A stretch of 64,000 nucleotides of DNA from Cladocopium goreaui (GCA_947184155.2 CAMXCT020000901.1:130001-194000), one strand, 5' to 3'. Numbered from the stretch's first letter, positions 23,245 to 32,974 are shown. Notes: generated from the letters alone by a model not told the origin. A program made the numbers and translations.

Positions 23245-23617
23245 TGTAAATGGTAGAGAACTCTCTGTTGGAACTGCAGTGGTCTGATCAGGCTTTGAAT
23301 GTAGGAAACTGTATGAAACCCTGTCCAATGAATGTCCCCTTCACCCAGCCAAATGGGATCGCACTGTCTATGTTTTCTGCCCTGCCGCAAACACTGAAAT
23401 CACTGCACCACGAGTGGAAGGACGGCCGCGTCCAAAACTCTGAAGCACCCTGTGCTATCACGTGCACCGAAGCAAATGGCTCTAAGGTGGACAAATCCCA
23501 CCCTCCCGCTGCCAGGCAATCCGAGCCTTGACACCTGCGGTTGAACATCAAGTGGTTATTGCTGGACCTGGAGATAGCCCAAGGGATTGTATGGTACTTG
23601 CACAAATGGAAATCACA
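23245..23617 (-). repeat. copia-1 3' LTR
   Basis: This 373 bp repeat begins TGTAAATGG and ends AAATCACA (TG...CA). By eye it is identical to 31622-31994. The element lies on the minus strand, so this is the 3' LTR. The 93-codon plus-strand frame within it is present in both LTRs, but I see no reason to think it is translated. Confidence 0.9.
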
Positions 23618-23673
23618 CTCCCAAAAAAATGTTTTTCTTTTGTTTTGGAAAAACACTCAAGCAAGTGAAAGAT

Positions 23674-26600
23674 TTATGCAGGTATGTGATCGCTCTGGCT
23701 GTTTCCATTTTGGGCTTTCAACCATTTGAGTCTATCTTTTGACCTGGCTCTTTCCTTGAGGGTGGCATCTTCGTCACTGAGGCGGTAAAACCCATATTTC
23801 AAGGTTTCCCTCAGAAAGTGGGATTCCATGGACTTCGTCAAGCTGTCTGCTAACTGAGCTCCACTTGGTACCCATCGCAGCATTGTGCCCTCCTTGAGTG
23901 ATTCCTTTATTGATCTAGCCATTAGTTGAACCCTGAACTCAGAACAACTAGGAGGGGCTGTCCGGGTTATCAAGTCATAAAGGCTTTTGCAATCGGTGAT
24001 TGCAACATCATTTTCAGGAATCAAGGTAGGGACCGTAATCGCTGGTTCGAGTTTTGGAAGAGTCTCTTCTGGCTTTTTCCAGTTCACCCGAGGGTCATGG
24101 ATCCAGCTCCAAAACAAGCGAAGCCACGAAAGCTGGTCAAGGGTTGTGGCTAGTGCCATCGTTTCTGCTGACAACGTGCTTGTCACCACCTTCTGAATTT
24201 TGCGACAACCCCATGTGAGCGGACTGATAGGACACTCAAGTCCTCGGCTGATGTCTTGGTGAGTTCCTACTATGATGGAGCCAGCGTGGGAATCAGGTTT
24301 CTTGACTGATGAGAATGAAGCATCTGAAAACGCCATAAGTTGAAATTGTTGTACTGGAATGGATTTGATGGTTATGGTAACATCGTGGTTGCGCTTGGCT
24401 TCGTGAAGAACTCGGTTGGCTTCCATCAAGGTTTCCACTTTAGCTGTGTTGATTGCTGATTGGAGAAATGAAAGTTTACTTGAAAGGTCAGGTCTAGTGT
24501 TGATTGCTGCGTATTGTAAACTCCCGATGAGCCCTCGCAGGGACAGCCTCTCGGATTCGTTGACGGGTAATTCAGGCTGGGATTTTCGGTTGGATTCTAT
24601 GGTGATTGAGGGGATCTTCCTGACATATGATGATTGACTCAAGGATATGTTGTAATTGGTATGTTGGGTGACTTCGATTCCAGTGAAAGTGAAAGCTGAA
24701 ATTTTGTGAGAACCAAAGGCAAACTTTTGTTCTAGTTGGTGGATCTTTTCTTCGAAGTAAGAACTTCCTCCTCCAATCCCATCGTCTACATGTATCCCCA
24801 GGATCCCTTCTAGTTTACCTGGTTGGTCACCTTGGGGTGGTGATCGTAGCACGAAACAGCAGGGATCGAACGGCGAAGTCTCAAATCCAAGTCGTGTGAG
24901 TTCTGTCACCAAGGCACAGTACCACAAGTATGGCGCATCTATGAGTCCATATGCTCCTTTGTTCAGTTTGCAGATCTCTTGTGGTTTCAGTTGGAGTGCA
25001 CGTCTCAACTCTGGAACAGGGTCTACTGCTATTATCCTATCGGCTTGGGGCTTACCCTGAAGAAAAGCTGCTTTTATGTCGAAGGATCGTAGTTTCCATG
25101 CATGGGATGAGATTACTTGAAGAGCTATCATGCGTGATGTTTTATTAAGGGTCGGGCTATCACGTGGGATTTCTTCTATGCGGGGATCAAGATATCCCAG
25201 AACCACTAGTCTTGCCTTGGCTTTGTGACTCTTCTGGTGGTTATTGGATTCTTCATTTTCCCCTACATTGTCAATTGGTTTCCAAGTAAGTATCCATCGG
25301 CACCTAAGAATCTGTTCTTCTGGGATTTGATCTCTTAGAATCGCGCTGATGGTACTTGTTTTGATCCAATTTTGAATCTCACTGTCTTTGGCCTTTTCGA
25401 ACTCTTTGATCTCTTCTGGGCTCAACGTTGACAATTTTACTTCTGTTCTTTGTTTCTTGGAGGAGGTTGCCAACATAATCCAACTCTTCTCTTCATCATT
25501 TTGGTCTTGACTTAGTGAGGCATGTCTTGGGATTTCGAACTCACATCTCCATGCTAGGGATTCTTCAGCATGACACGTCAGTGCATGGTCTACTTCCTGG
25601 CACGCAAGTTGGATCACTTCGGTCGTTGCAAGTATTGGATCATCATTGGTCATTTCTGCATTGGGAACGGCGTGTTCAGTTTGAGAACCTTCGGATGTAA
25701 AATCTTCTGGCTCTGGCTGTAGAGATCCATCTATGCTTTCGGAATTTTCTGAGTTATTGGGGTTCAGGTTATTGGGATTTGGGACTATTGGATTGGGTGT
25801 CTCCTCTTGACGGTTACTTTCTAGTGGAATTTCTGTGGAAGTGTCTTGAACTTCTGTGGTCTGTTGCATTCGATGAATCTGTTGGGTCAGTGGTGTGATG
25901 TCTTCAGGTAACTCAGGGCCTTCTGGATGACCCTCTTCCGGGCATGCTTTGCGGGTATTTTCAGGGGCACTTCTATGGAGGTTCCCATTTGCCGTGCACC
26001 ATACCGTGTGGTTATCATCTTGGAGGACTACCCGAAAAGGACCCTGCCATCTAGCTTGTTTTAGGGGATTTGATTTCCATATCATAACCCAATCACCCTT
26101 TGCAAACTGACCTCGGGACGGGCATGCCCTGCGCAGTGCAGCACGTCTCAACACTTCATTGTTGTCGGCTGAGTGGAAAGCTCGCCGAGCGGCTTCTCGC
26201 AAGGCTAGCATTTTTCGAAAGTCTTGGCTTGCTAAGGATTGGTTTTCATCCGTTGCATGTTCATGGGCTGGTATGGATTCGTCACTGAGCACTGAACCGG
26301 GGATTCTTGAGTGCTTACCAAAAACTATTACCTCAGGAGCATATCCATGGCGGATGCTTAAGGAATTCTTGGCATGGGTGCATTGGTTCAGGGCACTCTG
26401 GAGAGATGCATAGTCATTGATTGGATGTTCAAAATCAACTTTCTCCAACATGCATTGCAAGAAGCCTCCATGACGCTCAATGCGTCCGCTTTGCCAGTGG
26501 GCATCTGGCACCGTGGTCGTGCTTCGGATGTTGAAGCGCTGCAGGAACGTCGCAAATTCTGAGCTATTCATCTCAGTCCCAGAGTCCACCGTGATCTCAG

Positions 26601-26895
26601 ATGGTGGTCCAGCCCAGCTGATCCAGTGTTGATTGATCAGGTTGATGAGATCTTCTGATGTTTTGGAGGGTGCAACAATCGCAACATGGTAGTTGGTTCC
26701 TGCATCCAAGAGGTGGTAAAAGTGAAAGGTTTTGTTCATTTTGTTGGTCCATGTGATTCCATCAAGGTATATTTTGTGGTTGAAATCCATCATGGTTTTC
26801 AGGGATGCTGGTCTGGCATGTTTGGGGAGCCGTGGCTGCACATGTCGCACATCGAATTTCCAAAGCTGCCTGAACCATTTCTGGTCTCGCTCCAC
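23674..26895 (-). CDS. copia-1 pol: integrase core, reverse transcriptase, RNase H
   Basis: A 1,073-codon frame is open from just after a TAA; its first codon is GTG, so it is probably reached by frameshift and not by independent initiation. Integrase D-D-E residues lie near 48 (DGITW), 104 (DSGTEM) and 139 (GRIERHGG). Reverse transcriptase spans ~540-800, with DIKAAFLQG near 605 and HVDDG near 703 in place of the usual YVDD. RNase H lies at ~850-1010 (AFSDASF, SAETMAL, DCKSLYDL). It is in the +1 frame relative to the upstream gag-protease frame, which carries the integrase zinc motif. The coding shift must fall between about 26800 and 26839. No other break is visible, so the catalytic part looks intact. 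Confidence 0.9.
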   Translation of the reverse strand: MERDQKWFRQLWKFDVRHVQPRLPKHARPASLKTMMDFNHKIYLDGITWTNKMNKTFHFYHLLDAGTNYHVAIVAPSKTSEDLINLINQHWISWAGPPSEITVDSGTEMNSSEFATFLQRFNIRSTTTVPDAHWQSGRIERHGGFLQCMLEKVDFEHPINDYASLQSALNQCTHAKNSLSIRHGYAPEVIVFGKHSRIPGSVLSDESIPAHEHATDENQSLASQDFRKMLALREAARRAFHSADNNEVLRRAALRRACPSRGQFAKGDWVMIWKSNPLKQARWQGPFRVVLQDDNHTVWCTANGNLHRSAPENTRKACPEEGHPEGPELPEDITPLTQQIHRMQQTTEVQDTSTEIPLESNRQEETPNPIVPNPNNLNPNNSENSESIDGSLQPEPEDFTSEGSQTEHAVPNAEMTNDDPILATTEVIQLACQEVDHALTCHAEESLAWRCEFEIPRHASLSQDQNDEEKSWIMLATSSKKQRTEVKLSTLSPEEIKEFEKAKDSEIQNWIKTSTISAILRDQIPEEQILRCRWILTWKPIDNVGENEESNNHQKSHKAKARLVVLGYLDPRIEEIPRDSPTLNKTSRMIALQVISSHAWKLRSFDIKAAFLQGKPQADRIIAVDPVPELRRALQLKPQEICKLNKGAYGLIDAPYLWYCALVTELTRLGFETSPFDPCCFVLRSPPQGDQPGKLEGILGIHVDDGIGGGSSYFEEKIHQLEQKFAFGSHKISAFTFTGIEVTQHTNYNISLSQSSYVRKIPSITIESNRKSQPELPVNESERLSLRGLIGSLQYAAINTRPDLSSKLSFLQSAINTAKVETLMEANRVLHEAKRNHDVTITIKSIPVQQFQLMAFSDASFSSVKKPDSHAGSIIVGTHQDISRGLECPISPLTWGCRKIQKVVTSTLSAETMALATTLDQLSWLRLFWSWIHDPRVNWKKPEETLPKLEPAITVPTLIPENDVAITDCKSLYDLITRTAPPSCSEFRVQLMARSIKESLKEGTMLRWVPSGAQLADSLTKSMESHFLRETLKYGFYRLSDEDATLKERARSKDRLKWLKAQNGNSQSDHIPA

Positions 26896-29800
26896 TTACC
26901 TGGAGTGCTCTTGACAAGCGATCATTAGATGGGTGGCCAAGGTTCTTATGCATGCGGATGATGGCTTGTTGTTCCCACTTTGGCAAACCCAAAAATCGTG
27001 GTCCATGTTGGGTGCTTTCGCACTCCGGTAGTGGCCTCGAGGCCGCAGAGGAGTGGGTATTGGATCCTTCCTCCGCTCTGGCTTCTGGGTAACTTGAAGG
27101 CATCGATTTGGCGTGCATCTTGGGAACATTCTCCACTGGCTCCATATTCGGTGGTTTGGTCACTTGCACAGGAATTACATTGCTTGGAGAAAGGCCCTCT
27201 TCGGAGCCTGGTTTCTCACTGCAGGCAGGTGGCTCATGCAAGTGACTCTCGAATTGGTCTATATTGGGCGCCGGATGCATCTCAGCTTTTGCAGGATCTG
27301 GTGTTGCTTCTTCCTGACATCCCTGATCTAACTTACTTTGAGGCTTCGGGATCTCCGTAGATTTGGGGTCAACTGCAAACACCGTGATGTTGATTCGACA
27401 GGAATGAGATGGTCTTATTAACTGTCGTTTAGATAACTCTATCCATCTCTCCCAGTGAGCTTCAAAACGAACTTCTCCAGTCCTACTCAGCATGAGCATC
27501 TTTCGGAATGGTGCTTCCTGAGGATGCATTCCGGGAGGTGGTGCCATTGTTCTGTCAGTACCCCTGCATGCCATCACTCGGTGGATTCGTTTGTCAGGAA
27601 ATACATTCTTCAACATGTTCAACACAGCTTGGTCGGTGATCTCTGTTTTTCCTACTCTGGGCAGGTGGTTCCCTACTGCTTGAATGGCTTCCTGACACAT
27701 CTCCAGAGTTGGCAACAAGGTTTGGTTGGGATCCGTTTTGGATCTCTTGGCACCTTCTTTTGATCGGGCAAGCGGAGACAACACTTCCGATTTTGGAAAA
27801 CTTGGAGGTTTCCGGACTTTCGTCACTGCCAGGCTCGGCTCATCCGTTGGAACTCCGACATTGGCGGTTGCAAAGCAAAGCATTCCTGGTTGCCAGTTAT
27901 ATGGCCAGCATTGGTTACCTTTGCCTAACACCTGAGCAACAGTTCTTGCAAACCGCCGTGGGTAGATCTCGGTATATTGGGTCCTCAGCATGCTTTGTCC
28001 GTTCTTGACACGGCATGAACCTTCGATAGCCTGGTGGTCATGGCGATGGTCACAACACATTCCATGAAGTTGTTGGAAAAGAGGCGCAAACGTGGTTAAC
28101 AGGGTCATTCCCTTTTGCATGAACATTCCGTTCTCTGGGTCCTTGAGATGTCCAACCCGACACATATCGAATTGGCAGGCTTGAGTATGTTCATGGACTT
28201 CCGCAAGGAGGGGTGTCTGAAACATCAATGACCGCTTTGGTTGTTCCCAGTGGAAATGCTTACTAAGTGACACTTGATGTCGGTATAGGACAATTCCCAG
28301 GGCTAATTGATACAGCAAGTCATGTCGTTTCTTCTCATACTCATCATGGTGTTGCATGGACCTAGAGGCATTCAACTGTGACCATGCTGACCAGGGTCCA
28401 CAGGTGGGACTGTACCAGACATGAGTTGGTCGGTGTCTGGCCATCAACCGGAACAATTCCTTCCTGCCGGATGCTTGGGCTAAATCTCCCTGCATGTATC
28501 CGAACCGGAAAGCTGACTTGCCAAGCTGAAGCATTTGATGGGTCAACGGTGAGTTACTACTGCACATTACTTCACCAAGTTCATAGGGTTTTCCCATGGG
28601 TGTTGTTTGGTAGATGATCTCTTGAAGTTCTTGATTGAATTGTTGAATGAGATGTTTCATGTGTTTTGCTTCATGGTGCATAGCTGTCAGCACTGATTCA
28701 TCCCAGTCCTCTCTCACTTGTCCTGGTCCTCGGCATTGATCTGGTCCGGGTTGGTCTGCTGCTCCAAATGCTGGATGACTCTGGTCAATGCGTTCTCCAT
28801 GTTCAGCATTCGAGCTTGCATTGCCATCCAGTCCTCGGAGGCTGGAAGAGCTCGATGATCCATAATCGCTGGCTCGTACATCTCGGAAGGAATGTCCCAG
28901 TCGCTCTCTCCCAGCGAAGAGATGAGAGAAGGAGCAGCGTGGGACTTGGCTGTGGCCTTGGCTTTGGCTTGAGGACGGTTGAGGCCTCCCACTTGGCTGC
29001 CTCGGGGAATCACCCCTTGGTTCTGTTCCAGAGCCTCGACCTTCAACTCGACGTACTTCATGAATCGCCTGTGGGACTCCTTCTGACTTTTCTGATAGCG
29101 ATTGATCATGAACTGGATCCACTCCTGATCCTGCCAGGTGTCCTCGAAGGTGCGGCCATTGAACTTCTGTCCGAACGTCACCACCTCTGATGACAGTTCC
29201 TCCAGAGTGAGGTGGTCTACTGCCACCGGTTCCACAACTGACTGCACCTGCAACTGGCGTAGTCTTTGCGACAACGACATGACTGGACGGCGGGACTGAT
29301 GGTTCGGAAGGCTTTGCAAAAGGTCTTGCCTGGTCAGTGGCTGTCGGTCGATCGATTTCCTGAGACGCTTGAATATCACTGATTTCCCCACTTGCGTGAA
29401 CATGACTCTTCACCTGACCTGCCTCATCATGACTGTTGATCTTTACTGCATGGGTGTGGTCTGCTGGCAGCGGTTCTTGGAGATCATTCCTTTTGGCGGT
29501 CTCTTCGGACATGAAAGTCTCGGCACAACCCTCAGTTCTGACTCTTCGGTCAGTGTGAGTATTATCCATGGTGGCCCTGATTAACTCATTGATATCCAAC
29601 AAAAACAACCCTTTGGCAGTTAATTGAAGTGAAATCGGCTTTGACATCTGGGCACTGGACAATGTTTGGGTTGCGCAGTCAATCGTGGCACGCAACGTCC
29701 GCATCAACGTGTTGCTAATTAAGAATGGTGTTCCACCTGGGACTACAGCCACCTTTAATCTGAGTGAACCAATGGGCACGACCAAGGCTTCAGAACTTGT

Positions 29801-31543
29801 CAGAGTGGACTGGTTACCAAACTTAAACACAATGTTACATGGACATCGGGATAGCTGTCGGCGGATGTCGGGGTCCAGGCTGCGAATTAGCTCACCTAAG
29901 TGCTGGCTACCAATCACTGTCTTCGATGCACCTAGGTCCAGGATTCCATGTGAACCATGCGACGCGAAACAAGCGGTGGCACTTTCTGGTTGTTCTGACA
30001 TGACAATGGTCGGTTTCGTCTTTGATGGAACCCTCGGCATGGAGTGGACATCAGGTTGATGTCTCGGAAATCTGGCATGGTGGAGAGACTTGTTCCCTCT
30101 CAGAACGCAAAAGCTTCTATTCAGTGTGCAGGCAACATTGGCATTCGGTCGGGGCTCATGGCTTTCACTCCTGAGGCCCCATGATTGCAAACGGGCTTTT
30201 GCAGTCGGCTTGGTAATACTATGGATCCCATTATCCCCATGATATTCCCCTTGAATCATCTTAGGAAAAATAGTTCCCTTACCAAACCTGGAGTCACAAA
30301 AACTTACCAAAACTGGCACAGTGTCATCTATGGACTCTTCACCTACAGTCGGGAGATGCAAAAACTCCATGGGCATGATGTCTTCCGATCCTTCCACTGA
30401 AACTGTGGTCGTTGGCTGGCTTCCGGCTGACGTGGACGTACCTGATGGTGTCCCTGACATTGACGATCCGGATGATCTGAAAGGACACTCAGCTTTCCAA
30501 TGACCCTTTCGGTTACAGTTTCTGCAGTATGAGTTCAAGATTCGATCCTGAAGGCTTCTACGGGGCTTCTGGTTCCAGCTACTTTTCCCTTTTCCACCAC
30601 CTTTGGCAAAAGAGCCCTTGCCTTTGGACTGTGATGGGTTGGGACGGCTTGTATTCCAAAACCCTCGATTCTTGAACTTCTCTGTCAATCTACGACGAGC
30701 CTCGGTGTAAGTACTGTAAGCTGCGGCCAGATCACTGTCTTCCTGCAACAGTTCATTGGCTGCGGCCTCAAAATCTGAGACCAAAGCTGCATCTGTGTCG
30801 CCCTCACTCAAGAGAGCTTCGATGAACTCTTCCTCGCATTGATCTTCCTGAGCATGGTATACTTGGTCTTCATCATCATCGTGTTCTGTCACCAGAGTTG
30901 CTGAGCTGTATACCTTTTGTTTGCTGGTCGATTTCTGGCCAGTCATCTCCTGAAAGAACGTGGCACCTAAGATTCGAATTGCCTCTGACACCCGGCCTAC
31001 TGTCAACTTCCCTTCAAGGCTGTTGTCAGACTCCAAAATGACCTTCTTCTTTTCCTCCGGAGTTAACGTTGAACCCCGCAGCATCACAAAAGCCTGAAGG
31101 TCCTGTATGGAAATCTTCTGCGCCAGGAATTTGCTCCAAGCAATGTCAGCTCGGGCCAGAAAACTGTCGTTCGATTCGTCCCGCATCTGAACTGTATGAT
31201 AAAGGGCCTGTTCCGCCTCTTCATACTGTCGTTCCAGGCCTATGCGGCCCCAATGGCCCCCAAGCAATTCAATCACCTTTCTCACGCTCTTCTCATCGTT
31301 CTCCATGAGCTCGGCCTGGTGCAACTGGAGTTTGGAGAATGCACTGCCCTGGCAATTGAGGATGAGCCTCATCACCAGCTCTGTGATTTTCGTCTTCGGC
31401 CATGCTGCGAGCAATAGTTCAACTTTCTGTTTGTAGATTTGCAGACTGTCTTTCGATGGGTCAAACGTCGGGACCAAAGTAGTAAGCTGTGTACTAACTC
31501 CGGTGTCGGTCCGTCCGCCTTCACCATCTGATGTGGAAGCCAT
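26762..31543 (-). CDS. copia-1 gag-protease-(MTase-like)-integrase zinc region
   Basis: A 1,593-codon frame from an ATG 79 bp inside the 5' LTR. Gag occupies ~1-330 and ends in a CCHC knuckle near 340 (CRNCNRKGHWKAEC). The retroviral-type protease motif near 537 is LDLGASKTVIG, with Leu where Thr/Ser is usual. Residues ~1000-1200 form a domain with PTCGPWS near 1050 and HWEQP near 1103, reminiscent of motifs IV and VI of C5 cytosine methyltransferases. The C-terminus has the integrase HHCC zinc motif (HKNLGH ... CATC, ~1525-1570), after which coding continues in the +1 frame. Between about residues 715 and 940 this frame is low in protein character, while the +1 frame encodes a better domain (28714-29403). 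Confidence 0.85.
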   Translation of the reverse strand: MASTSDGEGGRTDTGVSTQLTTLVPTFDPSKDSLQIYKQKVELLLAAWPKTKITELVMRLILNCQGSAFSKLQLHQAELMENDEKSVRKVIELLGGHWGRIGLERQYEEAEQALYHTVQMRDESNDSFLARADIAWSKFLAQKISIQDLQAFVMLRGSTLTPEEKKKVILESDNSLEGKLTVGRVSEAIRILGATFFQEMTGQKSTSKQKVYSSATLVTEHDDDEDQVYHAQEDQCEEEFIEALLSEGDTDAALVSDFEAAANELLQEDSDLAAAYSTYTEARRRLTEKFKNRGFWNTSRPNPSQSKGKGSFAKGGGKGKSSWNQKPRRSLQDRILNSYCRNCNRKGHWKAECPFRSSGSSMSGTPSGTSTSAGSQPTTTVSVEGSEDIMPMEFLHLPTVGEESIDDTVPVLVSFCDSRFGKGTIFPKMIQGEYHGDNGIHSITKPTAKARLQSWGLRSESHEPRPNANVACTLNRSFCVLRGNKSLHHARFPRHQPDVHSMPRVPSKTKPTIVMSEQPESATACFASHGSHGILDLGASKTVIGSQHLGELIRSLDPDIRRQLSRCPCNIVFKFGNQSTLTSSEALVVPIGSLRLKVAVVPGGTPFLISNTLMRTLRATIDCATQTLSSAQMSKPISLQLTAKGLFLLDINELIRATMDNTHTDRRVRTEGCAETFMSEETAKRNDLQEPLPADHTHAVKINSHDEAGQVKSHVHASGEISDIQASQEIDRPTATDQARPFAKPSEPSVPPSSHVVVAKTTPVAGAVSCGTGGSRPPHSGGTVIRGGDVRTEVQWPHLRGHLAGSGVDPVHDQSLSEKSEGVPQAIHEVRRVEGRGSGTEPRGDSPRQPSGRPQPSSSQSQGHSQVPRCSFSHLFAGRERLGHSFRDVRASDYGSSSSSSLRGLDGNASSNAEHGERIDQSHPAFGAADQPGPDQCRGPGQVREDWDESVLTAMHHEAKHMKHLIQQFNQELQEIIYQTTPMGKPYELGEVMCSSNSPLTHQMLQLGKSAFRFGYMQGDLAQASGRKELFRLMARHRPTHVWYSPTCGPWSAWSQLNASRSMQHHDEYEKKRHDLLYQLALGIVLYRHQVSLSKHFHWEQPKRSLMFQTPLLAEVHEHTQACQFDMCRVGHLKDPENGMFMQKGMTLLTTFAPLFQQLHGMCCDHRHDHQAIEGSCRVKNGQSMLRTQYTEIYPRRFARTVAQVLGKGNQCWPYNWQPGMLCFATANVGVPTDEPSLAVTKVRKPPSFPKSEVLSPLARSKEGAKRSKTDPNQTLLPTLEMCQEAIQAVGNHLPRVGKTEITDQAVLNMLKNVFPDKRIHRVMACRGTDRTMAPPPGMHPQEAPFRKMLMLSRTGEVRFEAHWERWIELSKRQLIRPSHSCRINITVFAVDPKSTEIPKPQSKLDQGCQEEATPDPAKAEMHPAPNIDQFESHLHEPPACSEKPGSEEGLSPSNVIPVQVTKPPNMEPVENVPKMHAKSMPSSYPEARAEEGSNTHSSAASRPLPECESTQHGPRFLGLPKWEQQAIIRMHKNLGHPSNDRLSRALQVSGARPEMVQAALEIRCATCAATAPQTCQTSIPENHDGFQPQNIP
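28714..29403 (-). CDS. copia-1 internal +1 frame, conserved-looking domain
   Basis: A 229-codon frame overlaps the gag-protease frame in the +1 register. It contains VVTFGQKFNGRTFEDTW, then ESHRRFMKYVELKVEALEQ, and a C-terminal helix (ENALTRVIQHLEQQ) before its stop. The FGQK-G-T-F...F-YVE pattern occurs in other dinoflagellate copia polyproteins as I recall them, so this looks like genuine coding sequence. Either two compensating indels interrupt the long frame or both frames are used. The start at 29403 is simply the first possible initiator and is not reliable. Confidence 0.55.
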   Translation of the reverse strand: MFTQVGKSVIFKRLRKSIDRQPLTRQDLLQSLPNHQSRRPVMSLSQRLRQLQVQSVVEPVAVDHLTLEELSSEVVTFGQKFNGRTFEDTWQDQEWIQFMINRYQKSQKESHRRFMKYVELKVEALEQNQGVIPRGSQVGGLNRPQAKAKATAKSHAAPSLISSLGESDWDIPSEMYEPAIMDHRALPASEDWMAMQARMLNMENALTRVIQHLEQQTNPDQINAEDQDK

Positions 31544-31602
31544 CACGTTGTTTCCCTGGATCCTTCTTCGGCTTGGAAAACAGGCTGTTGTTAGTAGTCA
31601 GA

Positions 31603-31620
31603 GCCGGAGCTCCGCTACCA
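31603..31620 (-). promoter_or_regulatory. copia-1 primer-binding site
   Basis: On the minus strand, one base after the 5' LTR, the sequence is TGGTAGCGGAGCTCCGGC. TGGTAGC matches the complement of the 3' end of many eukaryotic initiator-Met tRNAs, the usual primer for copia elements. Confidence 0.65.
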
Positions 31621-31621
31621 A

Positions 31622-31994
31622 TGTAAATGGTAGAGAACTCTCTGTTGGAACTGCAGTGGTCTGATCAGGCTTTGAATGTAGGAAACTGTATGAAACCCTG
31701 TCCAATGAATGTCCCCTTCACCCAGCCAAATGGGATCGCACTGTCTATGTTTTCTGCCCTGCCGCAAACACTGAAATCACTGCACCACGAGTGGAAGGAC
31801 GGCCGCGTCCAAAACTCTGAAGCACCCTGTGCTATCACGTGCACCGAAGCAAATGGCTCTAAGGTGGACAAATCCCACCCTCCCGCTGCCAGGCAATCCG
31901 AGCCTTGACACCTGCGGTTGAACATCAAGTGGTTATTGCTGGACCTGGAGATAGCCCAAGGGATTGTATGGTACTTGCACAAATGGAAATCACA
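31622..31994 (-). repeat. copia-1 5' LTR
   Basis: A 373 bp TG...CA repeat that I could not distinguish by eye from 23245-23617. It lies upstream of gag on the minus strand and should hold the promoter. Confidence 0.9.
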
Positions 31995-32000
31995 ATACAT
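31995..32000. repeat. copia-1 target-site duplication (right)
   Basis: ATACAT, matching 23239-23244. Confidence 0.75.
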
Positions 32001-32057
32001 ATATATATATACATATATATATATACAGCAAGTCAAAAAAAAACATAGAAACGTAAT

Positions 32058-32214
32058 TTTCATCATTTGAGGTCAAACAAAAATAGAAACGTCATGTTCA
32101 TAAACGATCTTTTTTCGAGGTCCTCCATATGTGTTCTACAAATGTTCGGAATTTGTTTCGCAGAAGCTTCTACGGCCTGGCATAAAGTCTGCTGAACATA
32201 TCCCATCCATACTG
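32058..32214 (-). other. short open frame, possible exon
   Basis: A minus frame of about 50 codons from ATG contains GYVQQTLCQAVEASAKQIPN and ends at a TGA. It lies next to copia-1. It looks protein-like but is unrecognised; it could be an exon or a transposase remnant. Confidence 0.25.
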
Positions 32215-32323
32215 AAAACATTTATTCACCATTAGATCACCAAAAATATAAACTCTGGTAAACGTTTACATAACTACGGAAAATCACAATTTTCAATGGG
32301 TAAATCCACTATAAATACTGATA

Positions 32324-32431
32324 TACCCTCTGGTAAACATACAAAAAGCTATTGAAAATGGCCATAGAAATAGTTGATTTACCCATTAAAAATGGTGATT
32401 TTCCATAGTTATGTTAGTTTACCAGAGGGTA
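32324..32431. mobile_element. foldback element family 1
   Basis: TACCCTCTGGTAAACATACA and TTAGTTTACCAGAGGGTA enclose GGCCATAGAAATAGTTGATT. A partial copy lies immediately to its left (32252-32315). Confidence 0.85.
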
Positions 32432-32689
32432 TCAACCAGTATCACATGATATCCCCACGGAAAGAAATGTATTCCCATGACGATGCCAGCGTATCCCCCT
32501 GATATACCCACATTATATCTATATATATATATATCCCAATATATCCCCATTATATCCTTATGATAACACAATATATCAACCCATTCATGATTTATTCCCA
32601 CAAGGTGGTGCCCCATAGCTAGCTTGGTTTCAAACTCCAAATTCACTTGTGGGTTTATGGTGTGTATATGGTGTATATATATATATATA

Positions 32690-32799
32690 ACCCTCTGGTA
32701 TATTAACATAGACCCTGGCAGTTGTCGGGGTTGGAAGACTAGTTTCCATTAAAGATTGGTGATTTTCAGGGTCTATGTGACAATTTACCAGGGGGGTAT
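32690..32799. mobile_element. foldback element family 1, diverged subfamily
   Basis: Ends are ACCCTCTGGTATATTAACAT and ATTTACCAGGGGGGT, with inner arms AGACCCTGG and CAGGGTCT. A fragment of the same subfamily (TTAACATAGACCTGG) is at 34557-34600. Confidence 0.6.
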
Positions 32800-32859
32800 A
32801 TTTATTTAAAGTTCAGCTTAGGTTTACAAGCCAGCAAACACAACTGGAGGGGGCACCAC

Positions 32860-32974
32860 CATGACCACTCCGGCACCTTGCCATTGGCGCGTTTGCACCA
32901 GGCCGTATAGTTACAGGGCGTTGTCCCCACAGCCAAGATGTCATCCTGGCGGTCATCCCAGCGGAAAGTCACCA
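32860..32974 (-). CDS. candidate exon, WDDRQDD peptide
   Basis: The minus-strand frame contains VTFRWDDRQDDILAVG, then CNYTAWCKRANGKVPEW, with a possible donor G|GTGGTG. Its W/C/D-rich composition is protein-like and clearly better than the other frames. I do not recognise it. It lies within the span of the minus-strand HFDVNKT-family gene but may belong to another gene. Confidence 0.4.

Larger units (their letters stand above)
23245..31994 (-). mobile_element. complete Ty1/copia LTR retrotransposon (copia-1)
   Basis: An 8,750 bp element has identical 373 bp LTRs, a 6 bp target duplication, a primer-binding site beside the 5' LTR and gag-protease-integrase-RT-RNase H coding regions on the minus strand. 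Integrase precedes reverse transcriptase, which is the copia order. Identical LTRs imply recent insertion. It sits in a (TA)n tract, apparently inside an intron of the HFDVNKT-family gene and in the same orientation. Confidence 0.92.

Noticed and set aside
23250..23531. 93-codon plus-strand frame in both copia-1 LTRs
   Set aside because: Antisense to the element and unchanged only because the LTRs are identical; no independent evidence of coding.
26872..26900. CCAG|GTAAGT on the minus strand inside copia-1, a perfect splice donor
   Set aside because: The bases are part of the integrase zinc-region coding sequence (LQVSGARP); removing an intron here would delete conserved integrase. Kept as coincidence.
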